DNA of 64,000 bases, taken from Micromonospora gifhornensis. Lineage in GTDB: Bacteria; Actinomycetota; Actinomycetes; Mycobacteriales; Micromonosporaceae. Each line of letters opens with the position of its first letter. Position 1 is the first letter of the stretch. The DNA lies in the NCBI RefSeq assembly GCF_016863515.1, contig NZ_BOPA01000012.1, positions 1 to 64,000 of the forward strand. Reading direction: 5' to 3'. Positions 36,415 through 45,395 of the stretch are shown in pieces. The position numbers were made by a program, and so were the translations under genes. A model generated the notes under the pieces. It did no database searches and was not told the origin of the DNA. It saw only the letters and a list, made by a program, of their open reading frames with translations.

Positions 36415-37215
36415 GTGCAGGACGACAACTCCACCCCGTACCGGAAGATCCCCAACGCTCCGGCGCGACACCGACGTCAGGTCGGCTGGCGCGACCGCGG
36501 CCTGGTCATCGGCGCGGTCGCGCTTGTCGGTCTCGGCGGTGTCGCCGTGGCGACCCGCGACGGCCGACCCACACCGAGCCCGGTCTCGCTCGACGCGCAG
36601 GCCGAGGTCGAGGCCGCCCGGGCCGACGCCGCCGCGCGGGCCGACCGGTCGGCCCGCGACTCGGTCGCCCCCACCGCGACGAACAGCCCGACGCCGACCC
36701 CGTCGGCCAGCGCCAGCCCGACGGCCAAGCCCAGCCCGAAGGCCACCGGGTCCGCCAAGGCCACGGCGAAGGCGACCAGGAGCGCAACACCGAAGGCCAG
36801 CAAGGGCGCGACCTCGGGCTGGGTGATTCCGATGGCGGGTGCCGCCATCACCTCGTGCTACGGCCCCCGGTGGGGCACCCTGCACGCCGGCATCGACTTC
36901 GCGTTGCCGGCCGGCACTCCGGTCCGTGCCGCGTTCGGCGGCACCGTCACCAAGGCCGGTGACGTCGGCGACGGCTACGGCATCTCCGTCGTCATCGACC
37001 ACGGCAACGGCTACCTCACCCACTACGCCCACCTGAGCACCGCCCGGGTGAGCGTGGGCGAGAAGGTCAGCACCGGGCAGACCATCGGCCTGGAGGGCTC
37101 CACCGGCGACTCGACCGGTCCACACCTGCACTTCGAGGTGCACCAGGGCCAGATGTGGAACCAGATCGACCCGGCGCCCTTCCTGCGAGCCCGCGGCATC
37201 AACGTGGCCTGCTGA
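36415..37215 (+). CDS. M23 family metallopeptidase with Ser/Thr/Pro-rich linker
   Basis: 266 residues from GTG 36415. One membrane segment (about 29-46, GLVIGAVALVGLGGVAVAT), then an Ala/Thr/Lys/Pro-rich wall-spanning linker (about 60-135), then the M23 domain with HAGIDFALPAG, YAHLST and HLHFEVH zinc-site motifs. It is a second, separate peptidoglycan hydrolase; the two M23 proteins share the catalytic domain but differ in the linker. No clear Shine-Dalgarno is seen. Confidence 0.88.
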   Translation: MQDDNSTPYRKIPNAPARHRRQVGWRDRGLVIGAVALVGLGGVAVATRDGRPTPSPVSLDAQAEVEAARADAAARADRSARDSVAPTATNSPTPTPSASASPTAKPSPKATGSAKATAKATRSATPKASKGATSGWVIPMAGAAITSCYGPRWGTLHAGIDFALPAGTPVRAAFGGTVTKAGDVGDGYGISVVIDHGNGYLTHYAHLSTARVSVGEKVSTGQTIGLEGSTGDSTGPHLHFEVHQGQMWNQIDPAPFLRARGINVAC

Positions 37216-37227
37216 ACGGATAGAGCC

Positions 37228-38889
37228 TCAAGGCGCCTCCGGCGGGTCGGCGAGCGACAGGACGGGCCAGTCGGCGAGGTCGACGAGCATCTGCCGGTCA
37301 TGGGTGGCAACGACCACGGCCGCCGAGGTCTCCCGCAGGGCGGCGGTCAACTCGTCGACAAGCGGTGCCGACAGGTGGTTCGTGGGCTCGTCGAGGATCA
37401 GCAGGTCCGGCCGTTCGGCGAGGCGCAGCGCGAGGTTCAACCGGCGTTGCTGCCCCTGGGACATCCGCCCCACCGGGGTCCGCAGCGCCTCCCGGTCGAG
37501 CAGGTTCGTCGCGGTCAGCGGCAGCCGGTCCCGGTCGCCGAGCCGCCCCGCGGACTGGAGTCGACCCACGTACCGGTCGTACAACTCGTGCGCGAGGACC
37601 CCCGGCGGCCAGTCCGGCACCTCCTGCCCGAGCAGCGCGACCCGGGCCTGCGGCAGGTGACGGACCTCGCCGGTGGACGGTTCGAGCTGCCCGGCCAGCA
37701 CCGCGAGCAGCGTCGACTTGCCCGCCCCGTTGGGGCCGGTCACCAGCAGCCGGTCCCCGCCGTCGATGGTGAGGGTGACGGCGCGGCGCAGCCGCCCGGT
37801 CACCGTGACGGCGGTGCAGCGCAGGATCGGTGACCGCGTCCGGGTGCCGAGTTCGGGCCAGCGCAGTCGCAGCGGCGGCTGCGGCACGGTGAGCTGGTGG
37901 GCCGCCAGGTCCTCCTGCCGGCGCCGCAACGCCTGGACGACACCGGGGGCGCGGGACTGGCGCTGGTGTTTGCCGTGGCCCTTCTCCGGACGCCAACCGG
38001 TGCTCAGCCGTTGCTGTGCCTCGTTCACCGCCTCGGCCAGCCGCTGATGCTCGACCTGCTGTGCCTCGTACTCCCGTTCCCAGCGTTCGCGCTCCCGACG
38101 GCGCCCCTCCTGCCAACCGGCGTACCCGCCGGCGAACAGGCGCGGTCGGCCGTCCTCGCTCGGGTCGAGGTCCAGGAACTCCACGGCCACGTCGCGCAGC
38201 AACGCCCGGTCGTGCGTCACGACCACCACCCCACCCGGATGTTCACGCAACCGTCCGGTGAGAAACGCCAGCCCGCCGGCGTCGAGGTGGTTGGTCGGCT
38301 CGTCAAGCATCAGCAGGTCGTAGCGGGCCCCCAACAGGCAGGCCAGGCGGACCCGGTAACGCTGACCGACCGATAGCGTGGCCAGCGGGCGCTGCCGGTC
38401 GGTGCAGGCGTCCAGCCCGGCCAGTGCCACGTCGACGCGCCGCTCGGCGTCCCAGGCGTCGAGTCGGGTGGCCGCGTCGAGCGCGGCGGCGTAGGCGTCC
38501 TCCGCCCCGGCCAGCCCCTCGGTCAGCGCCGCCGTGGCGTCGTCGAGCGCCCGCAACGCGCGGCGGGACTCGCGGGTCGCGGCCGCGACGAGGGTGCCGA
38601 CCGTCTCGCCGTCACGTGCCTGGAGGGCCTGCTCGGCCAGGCCGATCGTGCCCGCCTGGTCCACCGTGCCCTGATCGGGCGCGGCCACCCCGGCCAGCAC
38701 GTGCAGCAGCGTCGTCTTGCCCCGGCCGTTCTCGCCGACGATGGCCAGGCGGGAACGGGCCGAAACGGTCACGCTGACATCGGACAGCACGACCCGCCCA
38801 CCTCGTACCACCCGGATGCCGTCCGCCCGTACGTGCGCCCGGTGACCTGCCGGCAGCTGGCCGGCGGGATGCAACTTGCTCATGCTCAT
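37228..38889 (-). CDS. ABC-F family ATPase (possible ribosome-protection protein)
   Basis: 553 residues with two ABC domains and no membrane segment. First domain: Walker [10 protein letters not shown], signature [12 protein letters not shown], Walker [13 protein letters not shown]. The interdomain linker (about 240-320) is rich in Arg/Glu. Second domain: [36 protein letters not shown]. Members either assist translation or protect ribosomes from macrolide, lincosamide or streptogramin drugs. The candidate leader upstream favours an inducible resistance role, but the drug is unknown. Start is 38889 or the Met two codons later. Confidence 0.88.
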   Translation of the reverse strand: MSMSKLHPAGQLPAGHRAHVRADGIRVVRGGRVVLSDVSVTVSARSRLAIVGENGRGKTTLLHVLAGVAAPDQGTVDQAGTIGLAEQALQARDGETVGTLVAAATRESRRALRALDDATAALTEGLAGAEDAYAAALDAATRLDAWDAERRVDVALAGLDACTDRQRPLATLSVGQRYRVRLACLLGARYDLLMLDEPTNHLDAGGLAFLTGRLREHPGGVVVVTHDRALLRDVAVEFLDLDPSEDGRPRLFAGGYAGWQEGRRRERERWEREYEAQQVEHQRLAEAVNEAQQRLSTGWRPEKGHGKHQRQSRAPGVVQALRRRQEDLAAHQLTVPQPPLRLRWPELGTRTRSPILRCTAVTVTGRLRRAVTLTIDGGDRLLVTGPNGAGKSTLLAVLAGQLEPSTGEVRHLPQARVALLGQEVPDWPPGVLAHELYDRYVGRLQSAGRLGDRDRLPLTATNLLDREALRTPVGRMSQGQQRRLNLALRLAERPDLLILDEPTNHLSAPLVDELTAALRETSAAVVVATHDRQMLVDLADWPVLSLADPPEAP

Positions 38890-39060
38890 GTGTCTGCTCT
38901 TCGGCTCGTCGTGGAGCCGGGCAGCACGAAGACGCCGCCCGGCGGGAACACCAGGACGGCGGAACAGAGATCGCTCAGAAAGAGCCGGTCAACCCTGCCG
39001 CCGTCAGCGGCGGAACCAGGGCTTCATCGAGAAGGCGCACGAGTGCATGCTCCGACGATA
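38890..39060 (-). promoter_or_regulatory. Candidate translation-sensing leader of the ABC-F gene
   Basis: A -10-like TATCGT (39060-39055) starts this region. Small frames follow: ATG 39048 encoding [14 protein letters not shown], and GTG 39040 encoding a 21-residue peptide ([11 protein letters not shown] onward), with GGAG 9 bp upstream. Competing stems share strands: CCGCCG (39014-39009) with CGGCGG (39003-38998); GACGGCGG (39005-38998) with CCGCCGTC (38962-38955); the latter strand also with the GGCGG at 38939-38935. A last stem CGGCTC/GAGCCG (38919-38914/38907-38902) sits just before the gene. No U-tract terminator is clear. Confidence 0.5.
38975..39040 (-). CDS. Candidate leader peptide (uORF) of the ABC-F gene
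   Basis: 21 codons from GTG 39040 to TGA at 38977-38975, with GGAG (39053-39050) nine bases upstream. The peptide begins [16 protein letters not shown] and ends TGSF; its VPP could slow ribosomes. Reading it would place the ribosome across the mutually exclusive stems described for this leader. An overlapping 14-residue frame at 39048-39004 is an alternative. Confidence 0.4.
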   Translation of the reverse strand: MRLLDEALVPPLTAAGLTGSF

Positions 39061-39113
39061 GCGCAGCCGGGGCGGCTCTGGTGCCCGGTAATGATCGGCG
39101 ACGGTCGGCGGGC

Positions 39114-41507
39114 TCAGAGCTTGTCGATGGGAGCGTGTCGCAGCACCAGCCAGAGCGTCTGGTCACCGAAGTCGATCTGCGCCCGGGCGCTCGGGCCGTG
39201 CCCCTCCACGGTGACCACCCGACCCAGGCCGTACCGCTGGTGGTTGACCCGGTCCCCGGCGACGACCTTCGGCCCCTGCGGCAGCTCGCTCGCGGTGGCC
39301 AGGCGGCTGCCGTCCACGCCGAGCTTGCGCGCCAACTGCACGGCCCGGGGCGTACCCCCGGCGAAGGTGCCGCGCCCGCCGGGCGTGCGCTCCGCGCGAC
39401 CGCCCACGCCGCCGCCACCGCCACCCCACGAGGTGTACGACCCCTCGGTGCGCTCCCAGCGAACCAGCTCCGGCGGCAGCTCCTCGACGAACCGCGACGG
39501 CGGGTTGTAGGACGGCTGCCCCCAGGCCGACCGGGTCACCGCCCGGGAGAGGTAGAGCCGCTGCCGGGCGCGGGTGATGCCGACGTACGCCAGCCGGCGC
39601 TCCTCCTCCAGCTCCCGGGTGTCGCCGAGCGACCGCAGGTGCGGGAAGACGCCGTCCTCCAGGCCGGTCAGGAAGACCACCGGGAACTCCAGGCCCTTGG
39701 CGGTGTGCAGGGTCATCAGGGTGACCACGCCCTGGTGGTCCGGGTCGTCGGTCGGCACCTGGTCGGCGTCGGCGACCAACGCGACCTGCTCCAGGAAGCC
39801 GGCCAGGGTGGCCCGCTCCCCCTCCTCGCCTGTCGACTCGATCCGTTCGGTGTACTCGCGGGCGACGCTGACGAGTTCCTGGAGGTTGTCGACCCGCCCG
39901 GCGTCCTGCGGGTCGAGGCTCTCCTCCAGCTCGGTCAGGTATCCCGAGCGGGTCAGCACCGCCTCCAGCACCTCTTCCGGGGTGCCGTCGACGGACAACT
40001 CCCGTGCGGAGTCGAGCAACGCCACGAAGTCGGCGATGCCGTTGGCCGCCCGACTGGAGATGCCCGGCGCGTCCTTGGCCCGGCGCAACGCGGCACCGAA
40101 CGAAATCCGGTCCCGGCCGGCCAACGCCTCCACGCACGCCTCGGCACGCTCGCCGATGCCCCGGCGCGGGGTGTTGAGGATGCGACGCAGGCTCACCGTG
40201 TCGTCGTCGTTGACCACGGCGCGCAGGTAGGCCAGCGCGTCCCGGACCTCCTTGCGCTCGTAGAAGCGCACCCCGCCGACGACCTTGTACGGCAGGCCGA
40301 CCCGGATGAACACCTCCTCGAAGACCCGGGACTGGGCGTTGGTGCGGTAGAAGACCGCCACGTCGCCCGGTCGGGTCTCGCCGTCGTCGACCAGCCGGTC
40401 GATCTCCCGAGCCACCCAGTCCGCCTCGGCGTGCTCGGTGTCGGCGACGTACGCGACGATCGGCTCACCGGTGCCGGCGTCGCTCCACAGCCGCTTCGGC
40501 TTGCGGGAGGTGTTGCGGTCGATCACCGCGTTCGCGGCGTTCAGGATGGTCTGGGTGGAGCGGTAGTTCTGCTCCAGCAGGATGGTGCGGGCGTCGGCGA
40601 AGTCGCGCTCGAACTCCAGGATGTTGCGGATCGTCGCGCCCCGGAAGGCGTAGATCGACTGGTCCGCGTCGCCGACCACGCACAGCTCGGCCGGTTCGAG
40701 CCCTTCGGTGCCGGAGACCAGCTCCTTGATCAGGACGTACTGCGCGTGGTTGGTGTCCTGGTACTCGTCGACCAGGACGTGCCGGAACCGACGCCGGTAG
40801 GTCTCGGCGACGTGCGGATGCGACTGGAGCAGATGCACCGTTGTCATGATCAGGTCGTCGAAGTCGAGGGCGTGCGCCTCCCGCAGCCGCCGCTGATAGA
40901 GCGTGTACGCCTCGGCCAGCGCCCGCTCGTTGGGCCCGGAGGCGCGGGCGGCGAAGGTTTCCGGATCGACAAGCTCGTTCTTCAGGTTGGAGACCTGGGC
41001 GGCCAGCCCCCGAGCGGGGTAGCGCTTGGGGTCGAGATCCAGTTCACGGGTGACCATCTGCATCAGCCGGCGGGAGTCGTCGGCATCGTAGATCGAGAAG
41101 GTCGACTTCAGACCGGCGTGCTCGTGCTCGGCCCGCAGGATCCGGACGCAGGCCGAGTGGAAGGTGGAAACCCACATCAGCCGGGCGCGCGGCCCGACCA
41201 GTCTGGCCACCCGTTCCTTCATCTCACCGGCGGCCTTGTTGGTGAAGGTGATCGCGATGATCTCGCCGGGATGCACGTCCCGGGCGGCGAGCAGGTAGGC
41301 GATCCGGTGGGTCAGCACCCGGGTCTTGCCCGAGCCCGCGCCGGCGACGATCAACAGTGGCGATCCCGCGTGCGTGACCGCGTCCCGTTGCGGACCGTTG
41401 AGGCCCTCCACCAGTTGCAACGGGTCGAGACGGCCCGGCGCGGCGGCCCGGCGCGGCGGCTGCTCGGGCGCGGGCGAGGACACGGGGATGTCGAAGAGAG
41501 GATGCAT
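39114..41507 (-). CDS. pcrA: ATP-dependent DNA helicase PcrA/UvrD
   Basis: 797 residues. Superfamily 1A 3'-5' helicase for repair and replication-fork clearing. N-terminal motif LNGPQRDAVTHAGSPLLIVAGAGSGKT (Q-motif and Walker A near 50), FTNKAAGEMKERV, and VDEYQDTN (Walker B with DExx). The C-terminal RecA domain has VTLMTLHTAKGLEFPVV and VGITRARQRLYL. The tail (about 745-797) has GDRVNHQRYGLGRVV, the small domain that contacts RNA polymerase in PcrA. No truncation. Confidence 0.95.
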   Translation of the reverse strand: MHPLFDIPVSSPAPEQPPRRAAAPGRLDPLQLVEGLNGPQRDAVTHAGSPLLIVAGAGSGKTRVLTHRIAYLLAARDVHPGEIIAITFTNKAAGEMKERVARLVGPRARLMWVSTFHSACVRILRAEHEHAGLKSTFSIYDADDSRRLMQMVTRELDLDPKRYPARGLAAQVSNLKNELVDPETFAARASGPNERALAEAYTLYQRRLREAHALDFDDLIMTTVHLLQSHPHVAETYRRRFRHVLVDEYQDTNHAQYVLIKELVSGTEGLEPAELCVVGDADQSIYAFRGATIRNILEFERDFADARTILLEQNYRSTQTILNAANAVIDRNTSRKPKRLWSDAGTGEPIVAYVADTEHAEADWVAREIDRLVDDGETRPGDVAVFYRTNAQSRVFEEVFIRVGLPYKVVGGVRFYERKEVRDALAYLRAVVNDDDTVSLRRILNTPRRGIGERAEACVEALAGRDRISFGAALRRAKDAPGISSRAANGIADFVALLDSARELSVDGTPEEVLEAVLTRSGYLTELEESLDPQDAGRVDNLQELVSVAREYTERIESTGEEGERATLAGFLEQVALVADADQVPTDDPDHQGVVTLMTLHTAKGLEFPVVFLTGLEDGVFPHLRSLGDTRELEEERRLAYVGITRARQRLYLSRAVTRSAWGQPSYNPPSRFVEELPPELVRWERTEGSYTSWGGGGGGVGGRAERTPGGRGTFAGGTPRAVQLARKLGVDGSRLATASELPQGPKVVAGDRVNHQRYGLGRVVTVEGHGPSARAQIDFGDQTLWLVLRHAPIDKL

Positions 41508-41627
41508 CGCAGAGCGAGTCTATGCCGCCGGCCCGACACCGCCCGCCCTGGCGGTGACGCAGCGCTCCCCACGCGCCGGACCGGGCCGCTGACAGCCGCG
41601 TTGTCGCAGCGTGTGACGGCCGTTCGC

Positions 41628-41657
41628 TTGCGCACCGGCCGACGCGGGCGGCATACT
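41628..41657 (+). promoter_or_regulatory. Putative promoter of the chorismate mutase leader
   Basis: TTGCGC (41628-41633) and CATACT (41652-41657) are separated by 18 bp. The predicted start of transcription falls at about 41664-41665, at the A of the leader-peptide ATG, so the leader mRNA may be leaderless. Match to consensus is moderate. Confidence 0.5.
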
Positions 41658-41664
41658 CGACGAC

Positions 41665-41730
41665 ATGTTCGATCAGCGCTTCTACTTTTACTACGGCACC
41701 GGGAGTCCGGCTGCCGTAGGTCGCGCCTGA
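41665..41730 (+). CDS. Phe/Tyr-rich leader peptide of chorismate mutase
   Basis: 21 codons from ATG 41665 to TGA 41728-41730. The peptide begins MFDQRFYFYYGTGSP: six of its first ten residues are Phe or Tyr, with the consecutive run F-Y-F-Y-Y at 41680-41694. These are the products made from prephenate after chorismate mutase, so starvation for either would stall the ribosome here. The stop lies just beyond strand 2 of the attenuator. No Shine-Dalgarno is needed if the RNA starts at the ATG. Confidence 0.85.
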   Translation: MFDQRFYFYYGTGSPAAVGRA

Positions 41731-41778
41731 TCAATCAGACCTACGAAAGCCCCGGGCTCACGGAGCCCGGGGCTTTTT
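41691..41778 (+). terminator. Transcription attenuator of chorismate mutase
   Basis: Four strands can be read. 1:2: CTACGGCACCGG (41691-41702) with 41707-41719 (12 bp, one bulge), beginning in the Tyr codons. 2:3 antiterminator: CGTAGGTC (41715-41722) with GACCTACG (41738-41745). 3:4 terminator: AAAGCCCCGGGCT (41746-41758) with AGCCCGGGGCTTT (41764-41776), loop of five, then Ts (41774-41778). A ribosome stalled at Phe/Tyr codons covers strand 1 and lets 2:3 form; one that finishes covers strand 2 and lets the terminator form. Confidence 0.85.
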
Positions 41779-41827
41779 CGTCCCGGGATCCGGGCAGCGG
41801 GCACCAGACTCTGAGAGGTACCCGAAG

Positions 41828-42190
41828 ATGTCAGACGTGATGGAACAGAGTGGCGTCCCGGCCGGTTCCGGCATGACCTCCGACCGCACCGGGGCGGCCG
41901 GCACACCCGACTCGGCGAAGCCGGGTACCGGAACCACGGAGCCGATGGCCGCGGCCCGGATCGTCGAGATCCGGACCCGGATCGACGAGATCGACCGGAC
42001 GCTCATCGAGTTGTGGCAGGAACGGGCCGAGCTGTCCCGCGAGGTGGGCGCGACCCGGATGGCCTCCGGCGGCACCCGGCTGGTGCTCTCCCGCGAGCAG
42101 GAGATCCTGGAGCGGTTCCGCAGCGCCCTCGGCGCCGACGGCACCCAACTCGCCCTGCTGCTGCTGCGCGCCGGCCGTGGACCGCTCTGA
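41828..42190 (+). CDS. aroQ: Chorismate mutase, AroQ type
   Basis: 120 residues. Converts chorismate to prephenate, the branch to Phe and Tyr. A variable N-terminus (about 1-40, Gly/Ser/Thr-rich) precedes the three-helix AroQ domain: RIVEIRTRIDEIDRTLIELW, then RAELSREVGATR and LSREQEILERFR, with the Arg/Lys/Glu active-site residues of the AroQ fold. Its size suits a monofunctional type. It lies behind a Phe/Tyr leader and attenuator, so transcription should rise on starvation. It is convergent with the second peptide importer operon. Confidence 0.92.
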   Translation: MSDVMEQSGVPAGSGMTSDRTGAAGTPDSAKPGTGTTEPMAAARIVEIRTRIDEIDRTLIELWQERAELSREVGATRMASGGTRLVLSREQEILERFRSALGADGTQLALLLLRAGRGPL

Positions 42191-42335
42191 CCGGCCGCCC
42201 GCTGGGCAACTTCCTCGGGACACAGGAATCCGGGACGCCGGCCGCTGGTGATGGCCGACGCCCCGGATCACTGAGGAGGCACTTACCCTTACCGCCGCTC
42301 CCGTACGGATGGTCGGGGCGACGGCGTCTGTGCGG

Positions 42336-43346
42336 CTACTCCGTCGCGTGCACCACGTCGCGTACCTCGGCGAAGTGGCAGGCACTCGGGTGGCCGGACT
42401 TGTCGCGAACCTCCAACAGCGGCTCCTGCTCGGCGCAGATGTCCTGAGCCTTCCAGCAGCGGGTGCGGAACCGGCAACCCGACGGCGGGTTGGCCGGCGA
42501 GGGCACGTCGCCGGTCAGCACGATCTGGTCGCGCTGCCCACGCAGCGTCGGGTCCGGCACCGGCACCGCCGACAGCAGCGCCTGGGTGTACGGATGCGTG
42601 GGCGTCTCGTAGATCTCGTCCTCGGTGCCGATCTCGACGATCTTGCCGAGGTACATCACCGCGACCCGGTCGGCGATGTGCCGGACCACCGACAGGTCGT
42701 GGGCGATGAAGATGTACGACAGACCCAGCTCGTTCTGGAGCTTCTCCAGCAGGTTGATCACCTGGGCCTGGATGGAGACGTCCAGCGCCGACACCGGCTC
42801 GTCACAGAGGATGATCTCCGGGTTGAGCGCCAGGGCCCGGGCGATGCCGATGCGCTGCCGCTGACCGCCGGAGAACTGGTGCGGATACCTGTTGATGTGC
42901 TCGGGGTTGAGACCGACCAGCTCCAGCAGCTCCTGCACCTTGCGCCGCCGCTGCCCCTTGGGCACCACGTCCGGGTGCACCTCGAACGGCTCGCCGATGA
43001 TGTCACCGACGGTCATCCGGGGGTTCAGCGAGGTGTACGGGTCCTGCATCACCAGCTGGATGTTGCGCCGGCCCCGGCGCCGCTCCTCGGCACCGACCTT
43101 GGCCATGTTGCGGCCCTGCACGAACAGGTCACCGGAGGTCGGCGTCTCCAACCCGACGAGCATCCGGGCCAGGGTCGACTTGCCGCAGCCGGACTCGCCG
43201 ACGACACCGAGGGTCTCCCCTCGGCGCAGTTGCAGGTTGACGCCGTCGACGGCCCGCACCGCGCCGATCTGCTTCTTGAAGACGATCCCCTGGGTCAGCG
43301 GGAAGTGCTTCACCAGGTCACGGGTCTCCAGCACGTAGTCACTCAT
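42336..43346 (-). CDS. Peptide ABC transporter ATP-binding protein (DppF-like, system 2)
   Basis: 336 residues. Walker [11 protein letters not shown], signature [15 protein letters not shown], Walker [15 protein letters not shown], and a Cys-containing end [15 protein letters not shown]. It closely resembles the DppF-like protein of system 1 (same motif order and C-terminus). It overlaps the DppD-like gene by 8 bp and is last in the operon. Confidence 0.94.
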   Translation of the reverse strand: MSDYVLETRDLVKHFPLTQGIVFKKQIGAVRAVDGVNLQLRRGETLGVVGESGCGKSTLARMLVGLETPTSGDLFVQGRNMAKVGAEERRRGRRNIQLVMQDPYTSLNPRMTVGDIIGEPFEVHPDVVPKGQRRRKVQELLELVGLNPEHINRYPHQFSGGQRQRIGIARALALNPEIILCDEPVSALDVSIQAQVINLLEKLQNELGLSYIFIAHDLSVVRHIADRVAVMYLGKIVEIGTEDEIYETPTHPYTQALLSAVPVPDPTLRGQRDQIVLTGDVPSPANPPSGCRFRTRCWKAQDICAEQEPLLEVRDKSGHPSACHFAEVRDVVHATE

Positions 43347-44376
43347 CGCCCTTGACCTCCCTCCAGAAGTGGCAGGCCGACGTACGGCTCGGCGTCACCT
43401 GATACAGCGGCGGCCCCGGGTTCTGGCGGCAGACGTCCTGTGCGTACCGGCAGCGGGGGTTGAAGGCGCACCCCGGCGGGATGTTGGTGAGCGCCGGGGG
43501 CAGGCCCTTGATGGCGCTGAGCTCCTGGCCCTTGAGGTCCAGACGCGGGATCGACTCCAACAGACCCTTTGTGTACGGGTGGGCCGGGCTGGCGTAGATG
43601 TCGTTCACGCCGGCTTCCTCGATGACCCGACCGGCGTACATGACCGAGATCCGGTCCGCCACGTCGGCGACCACACCCATGTCGTGGGTGATCAGCACCA
43701 GGGCCATGTTCCGCTCCTGCTGGAGCTCGGCCAGCAGGGCCATGATCTGGGCCTGCACGGTCACGTCCAGCGCGGTGGTCGGCTCGTCGGCGATCAGCAC
43801 CTCGGGGTCGAGCGCCAGCGCCATCGCGATCATGACGCGCTGCCGCATGCCGCCGGAGAACTGGTGCGGGTAGTCGTTCACCCGCTGCTTCGCCGCCGGG
43901 ATCTTGACCAGGTCGAGCAGCTCGACGGCGCGGGCCTTGGCGTCCTGGCGGGACATGCCCCGATGCTTGCGGAACAGCTCGGCGAGCTGGAACCCGACGG
44001 TGAAGACCGGGTTCAGCGCGGAGAGCGCGTCCTGGAAGATCATCGCGATCCGGTTGGCGCGGACCTTGCGGCGCTGCGCCTCGGGCAGCTTGAGCAGGTC
44101 GACACCCCGGTAGAGGATCTCTCCACCGGTGATGAACCCGGGCGGGCTGTCCAGGATGCCCATGATCGCCTGAGCGGTCACGCTCTTGCCGCAGCCCGAC
44201 TCGCCGAGGATCGCCCGGGTCTCGCCGGCCCGCACGTCGAAGCTCACCCCGTTGACCGCGTGTGCGATGCCGTTACGGGTACGGAACTCCACCTGGAGGT
44301 TCTTGACCTCCAGTGGCAGCGCGTTGGGGTCCAGGCCCGGCAGCGCGTCCAACTTGACGTTCACATCAGTGCTCAT
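43339..44376 (-). CDS. Peptide ABC transporter ATP-binding protein (DppD-like, system 2)
   Basis: 345 residues. Walker [10 protein letters not shown], signature [15 protein letters not shown], Walker [15 protein letters not shown]; the C-terminal Cys motif [15 protein letters not shown] is present. The N-terminal part starts [14 protein letters not shown], unlike the Pro-rich N-terminus of its system 1 counterpart. Follows the DppC-like gene by 3 bp. Confidence 0.94.
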   Translation of the reverse strand: MSTDVNVKLDALPGLDPNALPLEVKNLQVEFRTRNGIAHAVNGVSFDVRAGETRAILGESGCGKSVTAQAIMGILDSPPGFITGGEILYRGVDLLKLPEAQRRKVRANRIAMIFQDALSALNPVFTVGFQLAELFRKHRGMSRQDAKARAVELLDLVKIPAAKQRVNDYPHQFSGGMRQRVMIAMALALDPEVLIADEPTTALDVTVQAQIMALLAELQQERNMALVLITHDMGVVADVADRISVMYAGRVIEEAGVNDIYASPAHPYTKGLLESIPRLDLKGQELSAIKGLPPALTNIPPGCAFNPRCRYAQDVCRQNPGPPLYQVTPSRTSACHFWREVKGDE

Positions 44377-44379
44377 GCC

Positions 44380-45324
44380 TCACCGGAACTTCGGGTCGAG
44401 GGCGTCACGCAGGGCGTCACCCATGAGGATGAAGGACAGCACCGTGCCGATCAGCAGGCCGCAGGGGAAGAGCAGCAGCCACGGATCCTCCAGGAAGTAG
44501 ACCTGGTGGGCCGAGATCATGATGCCCCACGACTGGGCCGGCGGCTGGAGCCCGACACCGAGGAAGGTGAGCGTGGCCTCCGCGGCGACGAACGAACCGA
44601 GCACGATGGTGGCGTACACCAGCATCGGGGCGATCGCGTTCGGCAGGACGTGCCGGAACATCAGCCGCGAGTTGCGGGCACCCACCGCCTTCGCCGCGTG
44701 CACGTAGTCCAGATCCTTCGAGGAGATCACGCTGCCCCGGATGATCCGGGCGATGGTCGGCCAGGCCAGCAGGAACAGCACCATCGTGATGGTCCAGATG
44801 TTCTGCCGCTTGATCACGGTGAGGAACACGATCGCGCCGAGCAGGAACGGCAGCGAGAAGAAGATGTCCATCACCCGGGAGATGATCGTGTCGACCCAGC
44901 CACCGTAGTAGCCGGCCAGCAGACCGAGCAGGCCGCCGACGATCACGATGGCGGAGGTCGCCATCACCGCGATCACCATCGACGGCCGGGCGCCGTAGAT
45001 GGCGTGCGCGTAGTAGTCGCAACCGAGGAGGTCGAACCCGAAGGGGTGCTCCCAGCTCGGCCCGATGCGGGACCGGTCGGTGCTGCATGCACGCGGGTCC
45101 TGGCTGGTCCAGAGCTTCGGGAAGGCTGCCATCGAGCCGACCACGAGAATGTAGAGGGCAGCGATCACGAAGACCGGGTCGCGGACCAACTGCCGTCGGG
45201 CGTCCGCCCACAGGCTTGCGCTGCGCTCCTTGCCATCGCCGCCGGTCGTGGCCTCCGTCGTCGGGCCGTCACCCCCGACCGGCGCGCCACCGACGGCCGC
45301 ACCCGCACTCGTCAGGTCACTCAT
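44380..45324 (-). CDS. Peptide ABC transporter permease (DppC-like, system 2)
   Basis: 314 residues from ATG 45324; a GTG two codons upstream is less well placed relative to GAGGT. A Gly/Ala/Thr-rich N-terminus of about 55 residues precedes the first helix. A Cys-containing periplasmic segment (DPRACSTDRSR; LGCDYY) and the EAA loop SKDLDYVHAAKAVGARNSRLMFRHVLPN fit DppC. About 70 bp separates it from the DppB-like gene. Confidence 0.92.
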   Translation of the reverse strand: MSDLTSAGAAVGGAPVGGDGPTTEATTGGDGKERSASLWADARRQLVRDPVFVIAALYILVVGSMAAFPKLWTSQDPRACSTDRSRIGPSWEHPFGFDLLGCDYYAHAIYGARPSMVIAVMATSAIVIVGGLLGLLAGYYGGWVDTIISRVMDIFFSLPFLLGAIVFLTVIKRQNIWTITMVLFLLAWPTIARIIRGSVISSKDLDYVHAAKAVGARNSRLMFRHVLPNAIAPMLVYATIVLGSFVAAEATLTFLGVGLQPPAQSWGIMISAHQVYFLEDPWLLLFPCGLLIGTVLSFILMGDALRDALDPKFR

Positions 45325-45395
45325 GTCCACACCTCGTTTCGCTCCAGCCGGAGTCGGTCGGATGCCCCGCGTTCCGCATCGTCACCACGGTTCGG

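Noticed and set aside
39081..41840. A 919-codon rightward frame opposite pcrA
   Set aside because: It is the mirror of a well-supported helicase gene; high GC gives long empty frames on the opposite strand. Its translation is rich in Arg/Gly/Val/His without any domain.
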